Below are positions 28,342-37,522 of a DNA stretch of 64,000 bases, in pieces. Positions within the stretch are counted from its first letter, which is position 1. Every line of letters begins with the position of its first letter. This stretch comes from Rhodanobacter sp. L36 (GTDB lineage: Bacteria > Pseudomonadota > Gammaproteobacteria > Xanthomonadales > Rhodanobacteraceae): contig NZ_LMUV01000011.1 of NCBI RefSeq assembly GCF_009765755.1, forward strand, positions 1,095,576 to 1,159,575, read 5' to 3'. The notes below the pieces were generated by a model that was not told the DNA's origin, searched no databases, and worked only from the letters and a program-made list of their open reading frames with translations. The position numbers and the translations under genes are program-made.

Positions 28342-28965
28342 CTAGGCCCTGTCCGCCGCGCGCACGGCCTGGATGAAATCCGCGAGCTTTCGTGCGTTCT
28401 TGATGCCGGGTTCGGATTCGACGCCGCTGGCGACGTCGACGGCCCACGGTCGCGCGCGCTGTATCGCAGCGCCCACGTTGCCCGCATGCAAGCCGCCGGC
28501 AAGGATAAGCGGTTGTGTTGTCGACGTGGGCATCAACAACCAGTCGAAAACCTTGCCGCTGCCGCCGGCTTCGCCCAGGCCATGGCTGTCCAGCAGCAAG
28601 CCTTTCGCGTTCGGAAAATTGCCGAGCTGCGTCAGTGCCGAGGCGCCCTCGCCCATCGCGATGGCCTTGATGAAAGGCCGTCCGAATTGCGCGCACCATG
28701 CATCGGTCTCCGCGCCGTGAAATTGCAGCAATGCGGGTTGCACGATCTCGATCACGTCGCGGACCAGCGACTCGTCGTCATTCATCAGCAACGCCACCGT
28801 TCCGATAAACGGCGGCATCGCGCGCACGATCTTCGCTGCCTGCGCAACAGAAACATGCCGGCGACTTCTGCTCGTAAGCACGACACCGATGGCGTCGGCA
28901 CCGAGCTGCGCCGCGAGCAGCGCGTCTTCCACGCGGGTCATGCCGCAACACTTGATGCGGGTCAT
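28342..28965 (-). CDS. trpF: Phosphoribosylanthranilate isomerase
   Basis: TIM-barrel isomerase of tryptophan synthesis. The 207 residues begin [15 protein letters not shown], with the catalytic Cys in IKCCGMT. They include LLQFHGAE, the catalytic Asp in [15 protein letters not shown], and [11 protein letters not shown] and VDVASGVE near the C-terminus. The start overlaps the truA stop (ATGA). Confidence 0.96.
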   Translation of the reverse strand: MTRIKCCGMTRVEDALLAAQLGADAIGVVLTSRSRRHVSVAQAAKIVRAMPPFIGTVALLMNDDESLVRDVIEIVQPALLQFHGAETDAWCAQFGRPFIKAIAMGEGASALTQLGNFPNAKGLLLDSHGLGEAGGSGKVFDWLLMPTSTTQPLILAGGLHAGNVGAAIQRARPWAVDVASGVESEPGIKNARKLADFIQAVRAADRA

Positions 28966-29744
28966 GGATTGCTCTCCATCAACGTCACTTCAATGGGCAA
29001 TTTCCAGTGCGCTTCATAACGCGGGCCAACGAAGGTAAGCCCCGACGCCGGCGCGGTCGGCCCGGCGATTTGTCGATCACGGGCAGCCAACAGTTCAGCC
29101 ATCCATTCGATGGGTCGCTCGTTGCGTCCCACAAGCAGCAGCGAACCGACGATATTCCGCACCATGTGATGCAGAAAGGCGTTCGCCTCGACTTCGACGA
29201 CGACGAAATCGCCGTCACGTCGCACATCGATCTCCAGCATGCTCCGTCGCGGATGGATGGCCTGACACGACAAGGCCCGAAAGGTGCTGAAGTCGTGCTC
29301 GCCCAGCAAGGCCTGCGCGGCAAGATGCATGCGCTCGGCATCCAGCGGCAACCGCTCCCAGGTTACGTAACGCGCATCGAGCGCGGCGCGAACGGGCCGA
29401 TTGAGGATGCGATAACAGTAGCGTCGACTGCGTGCTGCGTAGCGCGCATGAAAACTTTCCAGCACCGGTTGTGCCCACAGCACCGCGACACTGGGCGGAA
29501 GATTCGAGCTGGTGCCCAGCACCCAACCTCGCATGTCGCGTTGCGCTTCGGTATCGAAATGAACAACCTGGCAGCGACCGTGAACGCCGGCATCGGTGCG
29601 GCCCGCGCAACTGATTTCCACCGGATGCGCAGCGACTTTGGAGAGCGCAGCTTCCACGGCCGCCTGCACGCTCGCGTCGACTTTCAGCCGTTGCCAACCG
29701 CAGAAATCAGTGCCGTCGTATTCGATACCCAGGGCGAGACGCAT
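28962..29744 (-). CDS. truA: tRNA pseudouridine(38-40) synthase
   Basis: Modifies uridines 38-40 of the tRNA anticodon arm. The 260 residues begin [19 protein letters not shown]. The catalytic Asp is in [16 protein letters not shown], and [13 protein letters not shown] is near the C-terminus. ATG 29744 is preferred; an in-frame TTG at 29777 would add 11 atypical residues. It lies between fimV and trpF, a classic arrangement in pseudomonads and xanthomonads. Confidence 0.96.
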   Translation of the reverse strand: MRLALGIEYDGTDFCGWQRLKVDASVQAAVEAALSKVAAHPVEISCAGRTDAGVHGRCQVVHFDTEAQRDMRGWVLGTSSNLPPSVAVLWAQPVLESFHARYAARSRRYCYRILNRPVRAALDARYVTWERLPLDAERMHLAAQALLGEHDFSTFRALSCQAIHPRRSMLEIDVRRDGDFVVVEVEANAFLHHMVRNIVGSLLLVGRNERPIEWMAELLAARDRQIAGPTAPASGLTFVGPRYEAHWKLPIEVTLMESNP

Positions 29745-29799
29745 GGCTTGGTGATGGAATTCCGTCGATGACGTCAAAGATTAGCAGGCCCTCAACGAG

Positions 29800-29824
29800 G
29801 TCGGGCCGGCAAGGCCGGCCCGAC
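29800..29824 (-). terminator. Strong GC hairpin between fimV and truA
   Basis: GTCGGGCCGGC-aag-GCCGGCCCGAC is a perfect 11-bp stem with a three-base loop, 26 bases after the fimV stop. No U-run follows, so it may pause polymerase, protect the fimV 3' end, or be a repeat element rather than act as a full terminator. Confidence 0.5.
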
Positions 29825-29850
29825 ATTCGATGCGACGCGTGACAGCGTCT

Positions 29851-32265
29851 TCAGTGAAGGTTCTCCAGCAGGCGTTTGGCGACATCCTGCTGCATCTGGC
29901 TACCTTCCTTGATGACCTCGCCGAGCATGGCGCGCGCGCCATCGGCGTCACCCATGTCGAGGTAGGCACGCGCCAGATCGAGCTTGGTATCGACCGGATC
30001 GTCGTTGAACTCGCCGAGCTCGTGGCCGTGATCCGGATGCGCTACATGCGGCTCGGATTCGTCAAACTGCCAGCTCGGCGGGGTGCTGTCGGTGCTGGCC
30101 GGTGTTTCGTGATGTTCGTCCGCTTGCACATCGGCAAGGGCCGACTTGTCCGCATCAGCCACCACCTGGTTCGCTGAGGTCAGGTCGAAATTGAAGCTGT
30201 ACTCGCTGACTTTTTTCGGTGACGCAGGCAGCGGCGGCACCGCCGATTCCGTCGCATGCGCAGCGCTGTTGTCGGCGTAGTCGTCGATATCGAAAGCGCG
30301 GCGCGCCTCGTTCGCTTCGTTCGGCGGCAGTTCGGGGTGATGGTCGAACAGCGGATGGCCCGGCGCGAGATCCTCGCCCATGTGCATCACGTCTTGCCAC
30401 TCGTCCTGCTGCGGATCGGTGATGTGCGCGTGCATCGCTTCCGCGGCGGCTTCGAAGTGATCCACGTCGCGACGTGAGTAATACAGCGTGACCAGTTCGA
30501 GATGCAGGCCGATGTCGTCGGGATGCTCGGCCAGCTGGTCGAGCAGTTCGTCCAGATCGACGTCCTCGCTGCCAACCAGACCGTGATCGCCCGGGACATC
30601 CGAGCCGAAACGGTCGGCCAGCGACGACGCGGAACCGGACGTGGTCACCGCGCTACGACGGCGCCCACGCAGGCCCGCCACGATCAGCAGCAACAACACG
30701 ACGGCGCCCACAGCCCATGCCCAGGGCTGCATGTACCAGGGGTCTTCCGCGACCTGTACCGGAGTGGGCTTGTAAGGATGCGGGGCGACAGTCGGCTTGG
30801 CGGCGGGTACAACCACCGGCTTGACCACGGCGGGCGCGCTCGCTGTCGGCGAGCTTGCCGCGATGACAGGCTTTGTCACGGCGGTCGTTGTTGACGACGC
30901 AGCGGTTATAGGAGCCGTGACGGGAAGCGCAGCGGCACCGGACTTGGCTGGCGCGATCGTGGCTGCATGGGCAGGCACGACAGCCGTGGCCGGCGCGCTG
31001 CTCGCCGAAGCAGGCTTGTTCTGTGCGACAACCGGTGTCGATGGAGTTCCGCCGGCCTTGCGTGCTTCGGCCAGCTTGTTCTGCAACTCGGCGATCTCGT
31101 TGTCCTTCAGCGACAACAGACGCTCGTTCTTGCTGTTGATGTCGGTCAGATCCTTGAGCCGCGTTTTCAGATCCGCCGATTGTTGCTGAAGGCTGGCGAG
31201 GCTCTCCTTGGTGCGCAGCAGATCCTGTCGTGCGCCCGTGGACGATGATGCGTCGCCCTTCGCTCCGGCGGTGTTGCCTTGCGTACCTGCGCTGTTGCCT
31301 TCCTTCGCCGGCACCAACGCGAGGTGATCGCCAGTCTTGCTCGGTTTGCTGGTCGGCGAGCTGGATGCGTTGGCACGCGTTCCGGCATCGGCGACGATGC
31401 CGGGCTTGCTCGTGGTGCCAGCGCGCCAGTCGCTGTTTTCGCGCTGCACTTCCGCGACGGCGGCCGCGACTTCCATCGCTTGCGCTTCCGTCTGGGTCGG
31501 CACACGCAACACGGCGCCGGTTTTCAGGGCGTTGATATTGTCGCGATAGAAAGCGTCCGGGTTGGCCTGTTTCAGCGCGAGCAGCATCTGATGTACATCG
31601 ACGCCGGCAGGTGCCGTGTTGCGTGCGATCGACGACAACGTCTGGCCCCGTGCCACCGGCCCGTACTGGCCATTGCCACCCACCGCGGGGGCGGCGGCAT
31701 GGCGCGTCCGATGCGGAGAAGCGGCCACACCGACGCTGGAATCCGAAGGCATCGCCGCCTGCGCGCTTGATTGTTGTGCAGCAGCCGCTGCACGCGGCTC
31801 CTTCGGCGGAACCGGCGTGGTTCGTTGCGCCATGCGGGTCTGCGCCGCAGTGGCCGCGACTTGGCTCGACGTGCCGGGCGGATCGAGCAGGATGGAGAAC
31901 TCACGCACGCTCTTGCCTGCGCTGCCATGGACTTCGAGCAGCAGGTCAAGATAGGGATCATCGACGGCGGTGCTGCTGGTGATGCGAATCACCTGCTGAC
32001 CGTTTCCGTTACTGGCCACGCTGAAGTGAAGGGGAATCGCCGTGCGTCCGCCGCTGATGCCGGCGCGGGCGAAATCCTCGCTGGAGGCCAACTGGACGGT
32101 GAGATTCTTCAACTCCGATGCGTTGGCGGCATGCAAGGGGATTTCCGCCAGCAACGGTTGCCCCAATGCCGATTTGACCTGGATCTGCCCAAGGTCGAGC
32201 GCCAGGACATGACTGCTGCCCAGTGCCAGCGCCACCAGCATCGATAACTTCAACGAACGATTCAT
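29851..32265 (-). CDS. fimV: FimV-type motility/polar hub protein
   Basis: Large inner-membrane peptidoglycan-binding protein that organises the cell pole and supports type IV pilus assembly. The 804 residues comprise a signal peptide (MNRSLKLSMLVALALGSSHVLA) and the FimV N-terminal domain (LDLGQIQVKSALGQPL). A LysM domain (about 205-265, ARGQTLSSIARN), a coiled coil (about 345-400) and an Ala/Pro/Val-rich stretch follow. A single transmembrane helix (WAWAVGAVVLLLLIVAGL) precedes an acidic cytoplasmic region with the C-terminal TPR-like FimV domain (DTKLDLARAYLDMGDADGARAML). ATG 32265 is preceded by GGGGAG. The gene lies in the usual asd-fimV-truA context. Confidence 0.92.
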   Translation of the reverse strand: MNRSLKLSMLVALALGSSHVLALDLGQIQVKSALGQPLLAEIPLHAANASELKNLTVQLASSEDFARAGISGGRTAIPLHFSVASNGNGQQVIRITSSTAVDDPYLDLLLEVHGSAGKSVREFSILLDPPGTSSQVAATAAQTRMAQRTTPVPPKEPRAAAAAQQSSAQAAMPSDSSVGVAASPHRTRHAAAPAVGGNGQYGPVARGQTLSSIARNTAPAGVDVHQMLLALKQANPDAFYRDNINALKTGAVLRVPTQTEAQAMEVAAAVAEVQRENSDWRAGTTSKPGIVADAGTRANASSSPTSKPSKTGDHLALVPAKEGNSAGTQGNTAGAKGDASSSTGARQDLLRTKESLASLQQQSADLKTRLKDLTDINSKNERLLSLKDNEIAELQNKLAEARKAGGTPSTPVVAQNKPASASSAPATAVVPAHAATIAPAKSGAAALPVTAPITAASSTTTAVTKPVIAASSPTASAPAVVKPVVVPAAKPTVAPHPYKPTPVQVAEDPWYMQPWAWAVGAVVLLLLIVAGLRGRRRSAVTTSGSASSLADRFGSDVPGDHGLVGSEDVDLDELLDQLAEHPDDIGLHLELVTLYYSRRDVDHFEAAAEAMHAHITDPQQDEWQDVMHMGEDLAPGHPLFDHHPELPPNEANEARRAFDIDDYADNSAAHATESAVPPLPASPKKVSEYSFNFDLTSANQVVADADKSALADVQADEHHETPASTDSTPPSWQFDESEPHVAHPDHGHELGEFNDDPVDTKLDLARAYLDMGDADGARAMLGEVIKEGSQMQQDVAKRLLENLH

Positions 32266-32429
32266 TGCCTGCTCCCCCGAACGATTTCCGTTGCCATGCA
32301 TGGTTCCCCGCTGCAGCGGCCGTTGCCCCAACGAGGTGCCACTTTAGTTACATGCAGGCGAATCAACAATAGCTGCGGCGAATACTTGCAGCGCATTGCT
32401 GCAGTCCGTTCTCACTGCCGTGATCGGCG

Positions 32430-32732
32430 TCAATGATGCTCCGCGGGCTGGCTCGGTCGCGCTTGCTGCAATTGCTTCTGCAAATCGGCAATGGCCTGAT
32501 CCTGCTGCTGCAGGCGTTCGGTTGCCTGCTGGCTGCGTGCTTCCTGTTTCGAGACATCCTGTTGCAGGTGCTGGACTTCGACCTCATGCCTGGCTACGCG
32601 TTGACGCGTGCTGAGCGAATGGGCATGCGCGTGATGACGATGCAACGCGACTGGCTTGCCATTCGTTTCAGCCGCTGACGCCACGCATGACGCCGCGAGC
32701 ATGAAACCAGCGAGCAACAAGCCAGCACGCAT
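32430..32732 (-). CDS. Small secreted coiled-coil protein between asd and fimV
   Basis: A 100-residue protein with a signal peptide (MRAGLLLAGFMLAASCVASAAE). It continues with a His-rich stretch (HRHHAHAHS) and a long Gln/Glu-rich coiled coil (VEVQHLQQDVSKQEARSQQA onward). Its ATG shares one base with the asd stop (TAATG), implying translational coupling. I do not recognise a family. The position just before fimV suggests, but does not prove, a cell-envelope role. Confidence 0.65.
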   Translation of the reverse strand: MRAGLLLAGFMLAASCVASAAETNGKPVALHRHHAHAHSLSTRQRVARHEVEVQHLQQDVSKQEARSQQATERLQQQDQAIADLQKQLQQARPSQPAEHH

Positions 32733-33763
32733 TACAGATAATCCTCGATCAGTCGCTCGGCGATCTGCACGGCGTTCAATGCCGCGCCCTTGCGGATGTT
32801 GTCCGACACGATCCACAGGTCGAGCCCGCGTTCGTGCGAGATGTCCTCACGGATCCTGCCCACGTACACCGCATCGTTTCCAGCGGCCTCACCCACTGGC
32901 GTCGGATAACCACCCGGCTTGCGCTCGTCCACCACCACCACGCCTGGCGCCTGCAGGAGCAGTTCGCGCGCTTGCTCGGCGGTGATTTTTTCGCTGGTTT
33001 CGATGTGCACTGCCTCGGAATGACCATAGAACACCGGCACGCGCACCGCGGTCGGATTCACCTGGATCGACTCGTCCTCCAGGATCTTGCGGGTTTCCCA
33101 CACCAATTTCATTTCTTCCTTGGTGTAGCCGTTCGGCTGGAAATCGTCGATCTGCGGAATCACATTGAACGCGATCTGCGCGGGAAATTTCTTGCCCGGC
33201 TCCACGCTTTGGAAGTTCAGCAGCGCGGCGGTCTGCTTGCCGAGTTCTTCCATGCCGGTGCGGCCGGCGCCGGATACCGACTGATACGTAGCCACATTGA
33301 TGCGCTCAATCTGCACCGCGCGATGGATCGGCGCGAGCGCCACCAGCATCTGCATGGTCGAACAGTTCGGGTTGGCGATGATGCCGCGGCGCGTGTAATC
33401 AGCAATGGCGTGAGGGTTCACCTCGCTGATCACCAGCGGGATGTCGTCGTCGTAACGGAACTCCGAAGTGTTGTCGATCACCACCGCGCCAGCTGCCGCG
33501 GCGCGCGGCGCGTGTTCGCGGCTGACCGAACCGCCGGCAGAGAAGAAGGCAATATCGACGCCGGTGAAATCGTAGGTATCCAGCAATTGCACGGTGACTT
33601 CCTCACCGTTGAAGCTCACCTTTCCGCCGGCAGAGCGCTCGCTGGCCAAAGGCACCAGTTCGCTCACCGGAAAATCGCGTTCAGCGAGTATCGCCAGCAA
33701 CGTCTCGCCCACCGCTCCGGTAGCGCCGACCATTGCGACTTTGTAGCTCCTCTTCTTGCTCAT
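32732..33763 (-). CDS. asd: Aspartate-semialdehyde dehydrogenase
   Basis: NADPH enzyme making aspartate semialdehyde, the branch point for lysine, diaminopimelate, methionine and threonine. The 343 residues have the nucleotide loop GATGAVGE, the active-site cysteine C134 in NPNCSTMQM, and the sequence SVSGAGRTGMEEL. The open frame extends far upstream, but the family start MSKKRSYKVAMVG at 33763 is clear. Confidence 0.96.
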   Translation of the reverse strand: MSKKRSYKVAMVGATGAVGETLLAILAERDFPVSELVPLASERSAGGKVSFNGEEVTVQLLDTYDFTGVDIAFFSAGGSVSREHAPRAAAAGAVVIDNTSEFRYDDDIPLVISEVNPHAIADYTRRGIIANPNCSTMQMLVALAPIHRAVQIERINVATYQSVSGAGRTGMEELGKQTAALLNFQSVEPGKKFPAQIAFNVIPQIDDFQPNGYTKEEMKLVWETRKILEDESIQVNPTAVRVPVFYGHSEAVHIETSEKITAEQARELLLQAPGVVVVDERKPGGYPTPVGEAAGNDAVYVGRIREDISHERGLDLWIVSDNIRKGAALNAVQIAERLIEDYL

Positions 33764-33774
33764 GGATGGATTCT

Positions 33775-34797
33775 TCAGTTCTTGGAATGGAGATCGAAGC
33801 GGGATGAAACCAGCGCCGCGGGGTTGAGAAGTGTGGGCGGTCGGCCAGCCTGCGGGCCGAAGCCGAACATGGCGATGACATTGTCGATCGCCAGCGAGGT
33901 CATCGCGCGGCGCGTGCCGTGGCTGGCGCTGGCGATATGCGGGCTGAGCAACACGTTGTCGAGCGCGAGCAGCGATGGATGCACCGCTGGCTCGCCTTCG
34001 AAAACGTCGAGCGCTGCGGCGGCCAGCTTTCCACCGGCAAGCGCTGCCGCCAGCGCATCGTCGTCGACGATGCCCCCGCGCGCGATATTCACCAGCATCG
34101 CAGTCGGTTTCATCGACGCGAGTTCCGCTGCGCCAATCGCATGGCGACTTTCTGCCGTCAGCGGCAATACCAGCATCAGGAAATCGCTCTCGCGCAGCAG
34201 CGTCGTCTTGTCGACAAGACGCGCCGCGCATTCGCGCTCGATCGACTCCGGCAGGCGCGAGCGGTTGTGGTAGATGACGGGCATGCCGAAACCGATCGCG
34301 CGCCGCGCGATCGCCTGACCGATTCGTCCCATGCCAAGGATGCCGAGCGTGCGGCCGCGCATGTCCATGCCAAGCCACTGGGTGAATTCGGTGGCCTTCC
34401 ACTGCCCTGCCCGCAGCCAGCGTTCGGCGGGGCCGACGCGTCGCGCTGCACCGAGCATCAAAGCCCACGCATAGTCGGCCACGCTTTCGTTGAGCACGTC
34501 GGCCGTATTCGACGCGGCGATGCCTGCCGCCGTCAACGCGTCGAGATCGAGATTGTCGTAGCCCACGCCCAGGTTGGCGACGATGCGCAGACGTTTCGCG
34601 TCCGCGATTTCCGCAGCACCGATGTGCTCCTTGAGTCCGACGATCGCGGCGTCGCAATCGGCCAGTTTCGCCGCCAGTTCAGCGGAAGAAAACTTCACCT
34701 CGTGCGGCTCTTCGACCACCTCGAAATGTTCGTCCAGCCGAGCGACGACATCGGGGAACGTCGGGCGCGAAATCCACACCCGTGGCTTGCCGCTCAT
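33775..34797 (-). CDS. D-2-hydroxyacid dehydrogenase (GhrB-like)
   Basis: NAD(P)H-dependent reductase of 2-ketoacids such as glyoxylate, hydroxypyruvate or 2-ketogluconate. The 340 residues show the Rossmann motif GILGMGRIGQAIA, the catalytic Arg region VNIARGGIVDD, Glu in FEGEPAVH, and His in LLSPHIASAS. GGGAG stands six bases before ATG 34797. It lies between aroC and asd; the substrate is not determinable. Confidence 0.88.
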   Translation of the reverse strand: MSGKPRVWISRPTFPDVVARLDEHFEVVEEPHEVKFSSAELAAKLADCDAAIVGLKEHIGAAEIADAKRLRIVANLGVGYDNLDLDALTAAGIAASNTADVLNESVADYAWALMLGAARRVGPAERWLRAGQWKATEFTQWLGMDMRGRTLGILGMGRIGQAIARRAIGFGMPVIYHNRSRLPESIERECAARLVDKTTLLRESDFLMLVLPLTAESRHAIGAAELASMKPTAMLVNIARGGIVDDDALAAALAGGKLAAAALDVFEGEPAVHPSLLALDNVLLSPHIASASHGTRRAMTSLAIDNVIAMFGFGPQAGRPPTLLNPAALVSSRFDLHSKN

Positions 34798-34813
34798 CCG
34801 CAACTCCCATCGT

Positions 34814-35917
34814 TCACGAGGGAGACTGTCCCGGAATGCGCGGCTCGACCACGCCGACGTCGCCGCACTGTGCACGATGGCGCAATGCGTGGTCCATCAG
34901 CACGAGCGCCATCATCGCCTCGGCGATCGGCGTGGCACGGATGCCGACGCAGGGGTCGTGGCGACCCTTGGTCACGACTTCGGCCGGCTCACCGGCAAGG
35001 TTCACGCTGTGACCCGGAATGAGAATGCTGGACGTGGGTTTGAGCACGATGGATGCCGTCACGGGCTGGCCGCTGCTGATGCCGCCGAGGATGCCACCGG
35101 CGTGATTGGACGTAAAGCCGTCCAAACGCATTTCGTCGCGATGCTCGCTGCCACGCTGTGTCACCGCCGCGAACCCGTCGCCGATCTCGACACCCTTGAC
35201 CGCGTTGATCGACATCAATGCACTGGCCAGGTCACCGTCGAGCTTGCCGTAGATCGGCTCGCCCCAACCCGGCGGCACACCTTCCGCCACCACATTCACG
35301 CGCGCACCAACCGAGTCACCGGTTTTTCGCAACGCATTGATATAACTTTCCAGTACCGGCACCTGCGCAGCCGCCGGCCAGAAAAACGGATTCTCTTCCA
35401 CCGCGTCCCAGTCGAAGCCTTCCGGTGTGATCTCGCCGATCTGCGCGAGATAACCGCGCACGCGCACGCCGTAGCGTTCGGTAAGCCACTTTTTGGCGAT
35501 CACCGCGGCAGCCACGCGCATGGTGGTTTCGCGCGCCGACGATCGCCCGCCACCACGCGGATCGCGGATGCCGTATTTCTGCCAGTAGGTGTAATCGGCG
35601 TGTCCGGGACGAAAGGTCTGCGCGATCTCGCCGTAGTCTTTGCTGCGTTGGTCCGTGTTGCGAATCAACAGCGCGATCGGCGTGCCGGTGGTCTTGCCTT
35701 CGTAGACACCCGAAAGAATCTCCACCTCATCCGCCTCATGCCGCTGCGAGGTGTAGCGGCTTTTGCCGGTGGCGCGTCGATCGAGATCGGTGCGGAACTC
35801 CGCTGCATCGATGGTCAGGCCGGGCGGGCAACCGTCGACGACGCAGCCGATCGCCGGCCCGTGACTTTCGCCGAACGTGGTAACGCAAAAGAGTTTGCCG
35901 AAGGAGTTGCTGGACAC
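34814..35917 (-). CDS. aroC: Chorismate synthase
   Basis: FMN-dependent last step of the shikimate pathway, giving chorismate for aromatic amino acids and folate. The 367 residues include the signature [18 protein letters not shown] near the start, [12 protein letters not shown], and GGISSGQP. It begins with GTG at 35917 ([10 protein letters not shown]), with no strong ribosome binding site. The GNAT gene lies 26 bases upstream. Confidence 0.97.
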   Translation of the reverse strand: MSSNSFGKLFCVTTFGESHGPAIGCVVDGCPPGLTIDAAEFRTDLDRRATGKSRYTSQRHEADEVEILSGVYEGKTTGTPIALLIRNTDQRSKDYGEIAQTFRPGHADYTYWQKYGIRDPRGGGRSSARETTMRVAAAVIAKKWLTERYGVRVRGYLAQIGEITPEGFDWDAVEENPFFWPAAAQVPVLESYINALRKTGDSVGARVNVVAEGVPPGWGEPIYGKLDGDLASALMSINAVKGVEIGDGFAAVTQRGSEHRDEMRLDGFTSNHAGGILGGISSGQPVTASIVLKPTSSILIPGHSVNLAGEPAEVVTKGRHDPCVGIRATPIAEAMMALVLMDHALRHRAQCGDVGVVEPRIPGQSPS

Positions 35918-35943
35918 GGGAAGTGGACGTCCGTTGGATAGCG

Positions 35944-36519
35944 TTACAGCTTAACCGCGATGCTGTCCGATGTCTGATGCAGCATCCATTCGCGCTTCAG
36001 CAAGGCGAAAATCATGTCGTCCAGCCATTCGCCACGCAGCCACAAGCTTTCGCGATGATGTGCTTCCTGACGCATGCCGAGGCTTTTCAGCATGGCGACG
36101 CTGGCGAGATTGCGCGGATCGACCGAGGCGTGGATCCTGTGTCGCCCCAGCGTACCGAATACGCGTTCGAAGCATGCTTTTACTGCTTCGCATGCGTAGC
36201 CGTGGCCCTGATGCGCCGGTGCGATGCTGATACCGAACTCGACCGTTGCCTCGCGGTCGGCAGGCAGATTCAGGCCGAGGTCGCCGATCAACTCACCGTA
36301 TTTGTGTAGACGAATCGCGCACTGCACCCAGCCGTTCGCGTGATCGAATGACAGTCGCGACTGCGCATCAATGAACGCGCGCGCCTCTTCCACATCGGCC
36401 GGACACCATCCCTGGAACCTTGCCACCTCGGGATCGGCGCGATAGGCGAATAGCGTTTCGGCATCCGCAGGCTTCAACGCATCGAGCAGCAACCGCGGCG
36501 TGCGGATGGCCGTCTCCAT
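35944..36519 (-). CDS. GNAT acetyltransferase, RimJ/RimL type
   Basis: A 191-residue acetyl-CoA-dependent N-acetyltransferase. It starts [21 protein letters not shown], contains the acetyl-CoA loop [14 protein letters not shown] and continues [28 protein letters not shown], as in ribosomal or amino-acid-acetylating RimJ/RimL relatives. The start lies four bases after the prmB stop. The target is unknown. Confidence 0.85.
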   Translation of the reverse strand: METAIRTPRLLLDALKPADAETLFAYRADPEVARFQGWCPADVEEARAFIDAQSRLSFDHANGWVQCAIRLHKYGELIGDLGLNLPADREATVEFGISIAPAHQGHGYACEAVKACFERVFGTLGRHRIHASVDPRNLASVAMLKSLGMRQEAHHRESLWLRGEWLDDMIFALLKREWMLHQTSDSIAVKL

Positions 36520-36523
36520 TCGC

Positions 36524-37465
36524 TCAGCCGACACGACGGGCGGATGCTGCTGCACCGATCGCATCCGCATGGTCGACCAGATCGCGCCGCTCGAGCGCGA
36601 ATACGCCCATCTGACCGACTTTGAATTCGATCCAGATGAAGGGCACTTCGGGCAGCAGCTCGGCCAGTGCGTGCTCGCTCTCGCCGACTTCAATGATCAG
36701 GAGGCCGTCATCGGTAAGGTATTCGGCCGCCTCGTCGAGCATGCGCAGGCACAAGTCCAGGCCATCGGCGCCCGAGGTCAGCCCAAGCTTCGGCTCATGC
36801 GCGTATTCACCCGGCAGCGCTGCGTATTCGTCGTCGGTGACGTAGGGCGGGTTGGAGACGATGAGGTCGTAGCGCTGGCCTTCGACGCCCGCGAAAAGAT
36901 CGGAGCGAATCGCGCGCACGCGCTTTTCGACGTGCTGGAACACGATGTTTTCGCGTGCCAGCGTGAGCGCCTCTTCGCTCACGTCGGCGATGTCGACTTT
37001 CCACTCCGGGTTGTACTCGGCCATCGCGATGCCGATGCAGCCCGAACCCGTGCACATGTCCAGCGCGCGCTCGATATGGCGTTCGTCGAGCCACGGCGCG
37101 AAGCCCGACTCGATCAGCTCGGCGATCGGCGAACGCGGCACCAGCGCACGGCGATCGCTCTTGAACTTCAATCCGGCGAACCAGGTTTCGCCGACCAGAT
37201 AGGCAACCGGCAAACGCTCGGTGACGCGGCGCTCGATCAGCGCCAGCACATTCGCGCGTTCGTCTGCCGTAAGCCGCCCGACACCATAGGCGGGCGGTAT
37301 ATCCGGCGGCAGGTGCAGGCTCGCCAGTACGAGATGCGTGGCCTCGTCGATCGGGTTGTCGTGGCTGTGCCCGAAGGTGAGCCCGGCGGCGGAGAAACGA
37401 CTGGCGCCGTAACGGATGAAGTCGATGATCGAGGCAAGTTCGGCGGTCACGGCGATGGCTTCCAT
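36524..37465 (-). CDS. prmB: Ribosomal protein L3 glutamine N5-methyltransferase
   Basis: SAM-dependent methyltransferase acting on a glutamine of ribosomal protein L3. The 313 residues have an N-terminal helical domain with VPRSPIAELIESGF, the SAM motif DMCTGSGCIGIAMA, and the catalytic NPPY motif in DLIVSNPPYVTDDEYAALP. PrmB rather than PrmC is favoured by the long N-terminus and the VPRSPI segment. Confidence 0.93.
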   Translation of the reverse strand: MEAIAVTAELASIIDFIRYGASRFSAAGLTFGHSHDNPIDEATHLVLASLHLPPDIPPAYGVGRLTADERANVLALIERRVTERLPVAYLVGETWFAGLKFKSDRRALVPRSPIAELIESGFAPWLDERHIERALDMCTGSGCIGIAMAEYNPEWKVDIADVSEEALTLARENIVFQHVEKRVRAIRSDLFAGVEGQRYDLIVSNPPYVTDDEYAALPGEYAHEPKLGLTSGADGLDLCLRMLDEAAEYLTDDGLLIIEVGESEHALAELLPEVPFIWIEFKVGQMGVFALERRDLVDHADAIGAAASARRVG

Positions 37466-37522
37466 GGCGGGGCCGCGAAGTATAGCGGCTGGCCTGCGCG
37501 CATCACTTGCGCCATGGATGGC

